Of a stretch of DNA of 64,000 bases, positions 1 to 7,225 are shown piece after piece (position 1 is the first letter of the stretch; each line of letters begins with the position of its first letter). This DNA comes from Mesodorylaimus sp. YZB2_4 (taxonomy: Eukaryota; Nematoda; Enoplea; Dorylaimida; Dorylaimidae). Position numbers and translations under genes: made by a program. The stretch spans positions 1 to 64,000 of the forward strand of contig JASANH010000427.1 of the NCBI GenBank assembly GCA_030248295.1, read 5' to 3'. A model generated the notes under the pieces. The model saw only the letters and a list, made by a program, of their open reading frames with translations, ran no database searches and had not been told where the DNA came from.

Positions 1-411
1 TACCTTCCCCCGTTGTGGGTCAGGCCACCTACACGCGTACTAAGGTTCGAATCTACCCTGCGCGGTCCCTACTGAAACGGACACTAATATAGACAACGCT
101 TTATTAGGCCGACAGGCGGACACCTCTACGCTGGTACAACCAACCAAGTGAAGAGCACTTATAGGAGAAGGGCAGCTGGGGGAATAGACCCAACCGCACC
201 GATCGACGAGTAGATAATGACTGACGAGCAGTCTAGGCGGGCCGGTCAGAAGGACCGATCCGGGCGAGGAACATAACCAGTCAGATCCGGTTTGATCTGG
301 ACTCTCTTTGCTCAGTCAGGCCTATGGAAGAGCACCTGTGCAAGGGCACGTGCAGCCGGGCGGTCTGCACCGAACGGGGAAGGAAACCCCCATCACAGGA
401 CTAGGGTTGCA
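1..411 (-). repeat. 3' LTR of the Ty3/gypsy element (5 bases cut off by window edge)
   Basis: Position 1 aligns with 10962 and identity runs to 411/11372. I count 6 substitutions in 411 aligned bases and no indel. On the element strand it begins TGCAACC directly after a polypurine tract. It carries an AATAAA polyadenylation signal at 105-100. A TATA-like CTATAAGT lies near 155-165; the 5' copy has CTCATAAG there. Confidence 0.95.
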
Positions 412-422
412 CTTCTCCCACC
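412..422 (-). other. Polypurine tract next to the 3' LTR
   Basis: On the element strand the sequence GGTGGGAGAAG lies immediately before the TGCAACC start of the 3' LTR. A purine run at this place is the plus-strand primer of LTR retroelements. Its position independently fixes the LTR edge at 411/412. Confidence 0.8.
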
Positions 423-1048
423 GCCAATTGAGCGTGACCCCACGCTCCTACTAAACCAGCTACCCGGGGCGAGAGTAGAGGAAAGTGGGAGCACCAATTG
501 CGATCAGGGAAAGAATTTAGACACCTGATCTGCCGGCCTTCCATATGAGCAGTATCAAAAGGGGAGTCCTAGATCAGAACCCAGGTGTGAATCGCAGAAG
601 ACTGCTACCCAGGCATACACGCCCGTGCTCTCGAGACGAATCTTCATTGCGGTATAACCAGCTGATAAGAGGGGCACATCGAACGAACGCACATGACGTA
701 TACCCCTACATAACATCCAATACTCATGGCGCCTAAACCCGCAAGGGCGGATATCTCCCCCCTCCTTCCTCAAGAACCTCACACACTTACAAAACGTCCT
801 ATATCACGAGGATCGACGTGTTTCAACCGACCATATTGAGATCGACAAGCGATCAAGATGTCCAGCGTAGACCTAGAGGCGACAAGCGACCAATCTTGAG
901 TGAGCTACGTTAAAGAGAAACCTAACAGGATCAACCTGTGTAGCGCGTGCGCGAAAAAAAAAGAAAGCCAGGACGACCTGATGCGCAAGCATGCGCGTAC
1001 GCAGAAAGGCACAAACGGCCAAGGAGCGCGTGCGCGTGCGCGAAAGCT
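423..1048 (-). other. Non-coding stretch between ORF3 and the polypurine tract
   Basis: About 625 bases with no convincing ORF on the element strand. Bases 930-1045 are rich in alternating GCGCGTGCGCG and TGCGCG runs, unlike the rest of the element. No recognised function. Confidence 0.5.
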
Positions 1049-1825
1049 TTAGGCATGCCGCGCAGCCGGCGACGGGCGCGCTGCGGGCCTAGTGGACCAT
1101 GAGATGGACGTGCCATCATCGGTAATGCCAGGGGGAAGACCAGCATTGCGGGCCTTTTGGCGCTGTTCCATCACGTGATGGTACGCCGAGATGGGGAGTC
1201 CTTGCAGGTAAGCTGATGGACTCGAGGAGGCAGTGACAGTGCGACGAACCGATCCAGGTCCCTGTGGCCGTGGATCGTGCGGCACGCCTCCACCAGACGA
1301 GGTCGCACTGCTTGGGCCAGAAGGTGACGGGCACGACCCAGACAGGGACAGCTGCGCCATCTCAGAATAAAGAGCAGGAACGAAATGCGCGGGCACCGGA
1401 CCCGATGGGATGGTAATAGGCGGTGAAGACACCGAAGACGAATTCGACTGCCAAGCCACCTGGCCCAATTGGAAGGCGCGAGTACGTAAATAGGTGACGG
1501 CTTCCTCGGAAAGGCACCAGGCCTGGAAGGTGACGAAAGGACGCTTCGTAGGGAAATGGAAAACTTCCCAATCGTCATCGAAAGGCACGGTTTCGATATT
1601 GATGCATCGCCGACCCTGGTAAAGAACGAAAGGCATATCAACAATGCAAATAGGCTTACCAGAGGTCGGGTGATCCAAATGATACGCATTGGGGATCAAA
1701 TACGTGAAGATACACGCATCACCAGACGTATCGATGACGTAATAGTTCGGAAGCCAATATTCCGTGGGGAACGGATCAGGCAATTGGGCACGAGACCCGG
1801 GAATAGCCGCGATGCACTCGGGCAT
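1049..1825 (-). CDS. Third ORF of the retrotransposon, function unknown
   Basis: About 258 codons from the first ATG (1825-1823), downstream of pol and before the 3' LTR, in the slot where errantiviruses and retroviruses keep env. The frame opens only 42 bases further upstream, right after a TGA. The N-terminal 130 residues look globular and rich in aromatic residues and proline (PTEYWLPNYYVIDTSGDAC). The C-terminal half is Ser/Pro/Gly-rich. I see no signal peptide, membrane segment, furin site or cysteine pattern, so it does not resemble an envelope protein. Expression would need a spliced or subgenomic RNA, since the start is 136 bases past the pol stop. No family recognised. Confidence 0.55.
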   Translation of the reverse strand: MPECIAAIPGSRAQLPDPFPTEYWLPNYYVIDTSGDACIFTYLIPNAYHLDHPTSGKPICIVDMPFVLYQGRRCINIETVPFDDDWEVFHFPTKRPFVTFQAWCLSEEAVTYLRTRAFQLGQVAWQSNSSSVSSPPITIPSGPVPAHFVPALYSEMAQLSLSGSCPSPSGPSSATSSGGGVPHDPRPQGPGSVRRTVTASSSPSAYLQGLPISAYHHVMEQRQKARNAGLPPGITDDGTSISWSTRPAARPSPAARHA

Positions 1826-1960
1826 CGTGATTGTATGGCGAGACGAGCCAGGGGGCTTTAAAAACAATCAGGGGCAGATCAGGGGGTTCCACCACGAGGC
1901 GGGAATTCAAAAATCGCACGATGCGACGAGCGCATTCTAGTGCTATAAGGGACACGGGTC

Positions 1961-4900
1961 CTAAAATTTGATATAGCGTAAAGCCTGATAAATATAGAGT
2001 TTATCCATGTCCAAAGTCTGGACTGGGAAATCCAAAAGATCCTTTTCGTTAGCTGCAAGTTTGGCTAAACGAACTGCTTCGTGGAATTTGGATTTCCTAC
2101 CTCTATATTTCTGAGGAAGATACGTCTTCTGCTTCAATTTCGCTTCAAAATAGGACAAGTGATCCTTGAAGTCTTTGAGCGCATTAATGTGGACATAAAC
2201 TTCGTTCATGTTATCATTGTACAAGAGTACACGATAAATTTGAGAAATGTCCGACATGCGGAACAAACTTTCATAAGTGCGCATGATTTTCTCCTTGTTT
2301 TCAAAATCGATAGGATAACCATCGGGGAATTCGACGATGAGGCCAGGCCACCACGGATACCCTGTGACCTTGACCCACACAATTTGACCACGTCGGAATT
2401 CGCCTGGTTTCCCACCTTGTGCCGCACCACTGGGTTTGTCAGTGAGGACGGGGGGCATACTCACAGCAGGAGTGCCGGAATCAATCGTTTCCATACGCTG
2501 ATCAGGTTCACGGGAAACCACAGCAGGAGTGTCGGTTTGGATAGTTTCGGATTCTTCGGCCAGTGCAGGGTCGACCACAACGGGCGTGGGTGCACTGATA
2601 CCTTCGATGGATTCGTTGGTCTTGACCAGAAGTTGCGGATGCCAACGTTCCAATGGTTTGGTCGGATCCAGGACACTACGGATAATAACACCTGTGTCAC
2701 CTAGGATCATAACAACTTCGTATGGACCAAGCCAGTGAAGGCTAAGTTTGCGAGATAGGCCTTCCTTGTAGTGGTAATTAGGCTTTCTAACCCAATCACC
2801 AACTTCCAAAGAAAGAGGCCTAGATGTCTTGTCAAATTGCATCTTTTGATGAAGATGGGCAATTGCAAGATTTTCTCGAACCTTAGCTTCAATGCTTGCC
2901 ATGCGAACACGCAAATGATCGACATAATCAGTCGTCGGGATGTGCTGGGTGGCGGGTCGAGCCAGCAGGACATCCAAGGACGTAGGAGGCTCACGTCCAT
3001 GACACATAAGGTATGGGGATACCTTAGTTGTCGAGTGAGGGGTATGTCTATAGTGCATCATGATCAGTTGGAGTCGGTTATCCCAATCCTTCTGATCAGG
3101 GTGCACATAGCATGCCATAGAAAAGCCAATAAGCTTATTCAAATTTTCTACGTTACCATTACACTGAGGATGGTACGGAGTCGTCGATGCCTTTTTGATA
3201 GCAAACTCGTTGCAAAGGCGTAGGACGAGTCGGGAAAGAAAATTTGAGCCACGATCACTGAGTAGGACTCTCGGGAATCCATGATGGGCAATCCATCCAT
3301 CGACCAATAGACGAGCAATGCGAGGGGCCGTTTGATCGGGAACGGCATAAGCTTCGGCCCATTTTGTGAAGATACACATAATGACCACTACGAAACGGTT
3401 GCCTTTATTGGAGACAGGGAAAGGTCCCTGCACATCGATCGCAACAGTGTCGAACGGGGCTGTTCTGGGCACTGTTTGCATCGGCGGCCGTTCGTATCGG
3501 TGTGGCTGCTTGAACCGTGCGCAAGTGCCGCACTCAGAGCACCATCGGCGCAAATCTCTACGCATAGAAGGCCAAAAGAACTTACATCGCAAAGCTGCGA
3601 ATAATCGATCGAAACCGGGGTGATTGGCGTCCCTGTGGGCAGAATCAAAGATGAATTTATGCAGAACCGCAGGGACGACAATTCTGTCGTGGATGTCGGC
3701 TCCTTCGACGAGACGACCATGATGAGACCACCTATGTTGAAGGATCCCATCCTTGTCCAATAAGTAGTCTTTCGCTATTCGTGCTGACTTTGCAGGAAGC
3801 AAATCATAGCCTTCTAGGTGACGAATAATCTGAAACAAATATTCTTCGTCACGTTGCATCTTATAAAGTAACTTACGCGAAGGCGCGTCGGGAAACACGT
3901 CGGATGCCAATGAAGGAATATCGAGTTGTGTTTCCACCTGACAATCAGGGTCTAATTCATCAATCAATTCGAGATCATCCTGATCAGAGTCAGAATCTAA
4001 AGATAGATTATGATCAGGTTGAACAGACAATTCTAGAGTCGCGTCATTAGGATCAACTCGATCCGTGACGTGTACACGCGCTGTTGGCAGGTGAGAAGGC
4101 TGAGACGGCCCAGCCAAACTTACTGCCAAATCGACGGCGCTGTCATAATCACTGTCGTATTCTGGAATAGCTGGTAATTCGAGCTTATTGGTCAAAGCTA
4201 CCATATTCATAGAAAACGCAGCAGTAAGAGGTGAAGGGAGCACCTCGTTCACGCAAGAAGCATTTGGAATTTTGACGTATCGCCAGCACCGAAGGCTCCT
4301 ATGCAGGAGTTCGGGCGGGCAATCGATACGATCGTCGCTCTCTGATTCATATCCACTACGGGGATCAGAGCAGGAATCATGAACAGACTCACTCTCAGAC
4401 GTGGAATGGAATTCTGGTGCAGGAAGCGCATCTATCATGTCGATGGCGTCCTGATAGGTCTGGACTTCTTCTGTTGCGACAGGCGCGGGTGTCGAAGTGA
4501 AACCATGAGGAATCAATGCGGCCAAAACGGAGGCACTACATCGATTACACCGTTGATATGGATGCAATGCTGCAAATAGTACAATATCAGCTGTTGGTAA
4601 TCTCGACAAGGCGTCAGCAGCACCATTATCGCATCCACGAGCGTGAGTGATGCTAAACAGATAATCCTGTAGTTTGAGTAACCACCTACCCCTCCTACCT
4701 TCGAGATCTTTCTCCTTATACCATTGTAGGAGCGGTTTATGGTCAGTATATACCTCAAACGGGCGACCATAGAGATAATATCGATAATGGAGAATGCCCC
4801 AATAAATGGCGAGGCATTCTCGATCGATCGTCGAATACTTCTGTTCGGCTGAGTTGAGCGTACGAGACGCATAGCCCACCGGCCACGGTTTCGTTGGACG

Positions 4901-7219
4901 GGCTGGGTCGTATTGTTCCAGCACTGCGCCAATAGCCGTGTTGCTAGCGTCGGTGCTCAACCGGAAAGGTAAAGAGAAATCGACGAATCGCAGGACTGGT
5001 GGAGAAACCAGCCGCTGACGGAGGTCTTCGAATTCTGACTGACAAGCGTCTGTCCATTCGAATTTGGTACCCTTTCTGAGGAGATGCCTCAGGGAACGAG
5101 ATCGTTGAGAAAATCCCTCGATAAACGATCGATAGTAACTAGCAAGACCTATGAACTTATGTAGTTCGTCTTGGTTACGGGGAACCGGAAAATTGCGAAC
5201 CTTATCGATTTTATCGTCTGTTGGACGATAACCGTCTTTCGATATGCAATGTCCAAGGTACTCGACCTTGTCCATTCCAATCGAACACTTCGAAGGTTCC
5301 AATTTCAGGTTAGCATATCGAAGTCGATCGAACACAGTTGCCAAGTGGGACTCGTGTTCATCAACCGATCTGCTAAAAATAATAATATCATCAAGATAAC
5401 ACATGACGTATTGCCAAAGAAGACCACTTAATGCCAATTCCATGCATCGTTGAAATTCAGCAGGGGCATTGCAGAGGCCAAACGGCATATTTGCATATTC
5501 CCAAAATCCAAAGGGGGTGATAAATGCTGTTTTCTCAGCCGTTGACGGATCCAAGGGGATCTGGCTGTAACCCGAAGTCATATCGAAAACAGAAAAGATG
5601 GTACTACCTCGCAATGTATCCAACATTTCGTGAATGTTCGGGAGCGTATGCGCATCTTTCCGTGTCACAGCATTAACAGCTCGGAAATCGATGCACATTC
5701 TCCAATCGCCATTCTTCTTCTTGACCATAACGATCGGAGACGCCCAAGAAGAGCGTGATGGTCGAATCCAACCAAGGCGAAGTAATTTGCCAATTTCTTC
5801 TTTCACGATCGATTTTTGGCTTTCGATCAGGCGACGAGGTCGAGCCATAATGGGCTTGGCATCGCCTGTGTCGATTTTGTGCTTCGCTAAATGCGTACCT
5901 GCAATCTCATATTTGTTTAGCGCAAAAACATCACAGTTTGAAGCTACCACTTTTCGAAGTTTCTCACGATCGGCTTCTGAAAGTTGATCATGGCCAACAT
6001 TGAGTCTACGCAAGAGCGTCTGTTGCCTATCAGGATCATTAGGGTCGATATGAACATTTTTCGGCCATGTCTCAGAATTATAATCCTCTAAATCACGAAC
6101 AGTCGTGAAAGTGGGATTGACGAGTTCCACCTCTGGGTCAATAAGTAGCTGAGGCTGAAGGAACTTAGGCATGGGCCTTTCCTTAGGACCTATGTTGACA
6201 ACGAAGCTGTACTCACCGATGTCATCGTACTGGACGAGATCGGGAACAACCCAAACTTTGCGAGGGCTTTCTCTGACGCGCAGAGCCAGGTTGCGATAAG
6301 TATCGAGTCGGACCACTCGGAATGGATCTGGTTGAGATAGTAAACCAACATACGTGTACTTCGGTAGTATTTGGGAATAACCAGCGAGGTTGATCATTGT
6401 GATCTTGACACAATTCTTTGATCGTGCGTTGACAGTACAGCGCGGGATCATTACCCGAGAATCGACGTGTACGGGTTCGATCACGAGATCAACATCCCTG
6501 TACGCTGGAGGTAGTCGAACAGGCACTACAGCATGAGCATGCGCCTCTAATTTGATGTCGTACGTGAGCATTGCCATATTGTTTCGTCCTAAGACAATGC
6601 TGTCTTTTCTGAACGGAACCTCGACACCAGCCAGGTCACCGGCTGTGTATCGAATAACACCAATATCGGTGAGATACTGAAATCGATGACGTTCACGATT
6701 GAAATCTTCACCGAGAAGGACTTGGTATTGACCTTTCTCTGAAACGAATAGTGGTGTATTAAAAGCAACTTTACCACCGATAACCACATCGAGGCTGATA
6801 AATCCCAAGAGGGGCATTATCTGGCCATCGCCGTCGATGCAGTCTGAAATACCACCTGGTTGTAGTAGGTCTCTTGAGTAGGACGAGCCTAAGACACTAC
6901 GAAGAGTCGGTTCGCTAATAAGTGATACTGACGAACAGCTATCAATTAGCGTAATCAAATCGACGTGATTAATACGCGTAGTAATAGAAGGCAGCTGTAC
7001 TCCCGTTGGGATGTACGCTGCTTGGCCGTTATGAAAACAAACATTATGTCGTTCCTGAGTATTAAAAGAAAAAGACAGATGAGGAATCGACGTTGACGGA
7101 GCTTGATCGTTTATGACCTCATCACAGGACGAGCCTTGAGGTGCAGCAGATGCGGCGATTGCAGTCGTCGAACCAGGCGATGCAGCAATGGGTGTACTTA
7201 CTGCATCGCCCTCTCCCCG
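1961..7219 (-). CDS. pol: Pol polyprotein: protease, RT, RNase H, integrase, PWWP
   Basis: This is read by -1 frameshift from gag, with about 86 codons before the protease core. In the numbering used here residue 1 is the TTG codon at 6958 and the length is 1,665. Protease spans about 3-100 with active-site triplet D6-S7-C8, where G is normal at the third place. RT spans about 365-560, with D459 and YLDD at 521-524. RNase H spans about 660-787 (D670, D739). A long acidic Ser/Asp/Glu linker spans 790-1025. The integrase zinc finger has H1108, H1113, C1140 and C1143, and the core triad D1175, D1235, E1271 has D,D-35-E spacing. A GPY/F module lies near 1409. A PWWP domain fills about 1523-1632 (motif YPWWP at 1534-1538), followed by about 33 residues. 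No frameshift or internal stop is seen. The PWWP presumably steers integration to methylated histone; that role is inferred. Confidence 0.93.
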   Translation of the reverse strand, partial: RGEGDAVSTPIAASPGSTTAIAASAAPQGSSCDEVINDQAPSTSIPHLSFSFNTQERHNVCFHNGQAAYIPTGVQLPSITTRINHVDLITLIDSCSSVSLISEPTLRSVLGSSYSRDLLQPGGISDCIDGDGQIMPLLGFISLDVVIGGKVAFNTPLFVSEKGQYQVLLGEDFNRERHRFQYLTDIGVIRYTAGDLAGVEVPFRKDSIVLGRNNMAMLTYDIKLEAHAHAVVPVRLPPAYRDVDLVIEPVHVDSRVMIPRCTVNARSKNCVKITMINLAGYSQILPKYTYVGLLSQPDPFRVVRLDTYRNLALRVRESPRKVWVVPDLVQYDDIGEYSFVVNIGPKERPMPKFLQPQLLIDPEVELVNPTFTTVRDLEDYNSETWPKNVHIDPNDPDRQQTLLRRLNVGHDQLSEADREKLRKVVASNCDVFALNKYEIAGTHLAKHKIDTGDAKPIMARPRRLIESQKSIVKEEIGKLLRLGWIRPSRSSWASPIVMVKKKNGDWRMCIDFRAVNAVTRKDAHTLPNIHEMLDTLRGSTIFSVFDMTSGYSQIPLDPSTAEKTAFITPFGFWEYANMPFGLCNAPAEFQRCMELALSGLLWQYVMCYLDDIIIFSRSVDEHESHLATVFDRLRYANLKLEPSKCSIGMDKVEYLGHCISKDGYRPTDDKIDKVRNFPVPRNQDELHKFIGLASYYRSFIEGFSQRSRSLRHLLRKGTKFEWTDACQSEFEDLRQRLVSPPVLRFVDFSLPFRLSTDASNTAIGAVLEQYDPARPTKPWPVGYASRTLNSAEQKYSTIDRECLAIYWGILHYRYYLYGRPFEVYTDHKPLLQWYKEKDLEGRRGRWLLKLQDYLFSITHARGCDNGAADALSRLPTADIVLFAALHPYQRCNRCSASVLAALIPHGFTSTPAPVATEEVQTYQDAIDMIDALPAPEFHSTSESESVHDSCSDPRSGYESESDDRIDCPPELLHRSLRCWRYVKIPNASCVNEVLPSPLTAAFSMNMVALTNKLELPAIPEYDSDYDSAVDLAVSLAGPSQPSHLPTARVHVTDRVDPNDATLELSVQPDHNLSLDSDSDQDDLELIDELDPDCQVETQLDIPSLASDVFPDAPSRKLLYKMQRDEEYLFQIIRHLEGYDLLPAKSARIAKDYLLDKDGILQHRWSHHGRLVEGADIHDRIVVPAVLHKFIFDSAHRDANHPGFDRLFAALRCKFFWPSMRRDLRRWCSECGTCARFKQPHRYERPPMQTVPRTAPFDTVAIDVQGPFPVSNKGNRFVVVIMCIFTKWAEAYAVPDQTAPRIARLLVDGWIAHHGFPRVLLSDRGSNFLSRLVLRLCNEFAIKKASTTPYHPQCNGNVENLNKLIGFSMACYVHPDQKDWDNRLQLIMMHYRHTPHSTTKVSPYLMCHGREPPTSLDVLLARPATQHIPTTDYVDHLRVRMASIEAKVRENLAIAHLHQKMQFDKTSRPLSLEVGDWVRKPNYHYKEGLSRKLSLHWLGPYEVVMILGDTGVIIRSVLDPTKPLERWHPQLLVKTNESIEGISAPTPVVVDPALAEESETIQTDTPAVVSREPDQRMETIDSGTPAVSMPPVLTDKPSGAAQGGKPGEFRRGQIVWVKVTGYPWWPGLIVEFPDGYPIDFENKEKIMRTYESLFRMSDISQIYRVLLYNDNMNEVYVHINALKDFKDHLSYFEAKLKQKTYLPQKYRGRKSKFHEAVRLAKLAANEKDLLDFPVQTLDMDKLYIYQALRYIKF
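2063..2392 (-). other. PWWP domain at the C-terminus of Pol
   Basis: The translation begins RGQIVWVKVTGYPWWPGLIV, which fits the first two beta strands of PWWP domains (G-x-hydrophobic-V-W-x-K-x-x-G-Y-P-W-W-P). A YRVLLYND strand follows about 35 residues later, where the family has its V-x-F-F/Y-G strand, then an N-x-V-Y-V-H-I strand and a basic helical tail ending in EAVRLAKLA. Known PWWP domains bind H3K36- or H4K20-methylated nucleosomes and DNA. In this polyprotein it follows the integrase GPY/F module, the slot used by the chromodomain in chromoviruses. Confidence 0.88.
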
Positions 7220-7225
7220 TTTTTT
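7176..7225 (-). promoter_or_regulatory. -1 ribosomal frameshift signal between gag and pol
   Basis: On the element strand the heptamer A AAA AAC occupies 7225-7219 in the gag frame and fits X XXY YYZ. An 8-base spacer follows (7218-7211). Then comes a perfect 10-bp stem, GGCGATGCAG (7210-7201) pairing with CTGCATCGCC (7185-7176), around a 15-base loop. The gag stop opens the loop. The pol frame is -1 to gag and open from 7291 down through pol, so the shift must happen in the 30-codon overlap that holds this heptamer. All parts match the canonical retroviral arrangement. Confidence 0.88.

Noticed and set aside
1049-1867. Envelope protein in the third ORF of the retrotransposon
   Set aside because: The position fits, but there is no signal peptide, membrane segment, furin site or cysteine pattern.
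2063-2392. Chromodomain at the integrase end
   Set aside because: The sequence has the YPWWP motif and PWWP strand order, not the aromatic-cage pattern of a chromodomain.
2081-2704. A 207-codon open frame on the plus strand inside the retrotransposon
   Set aside because: It is antisense to the intact pol frame over the PWWP and integrase tail and has no recognisable domain; a coding shadow.
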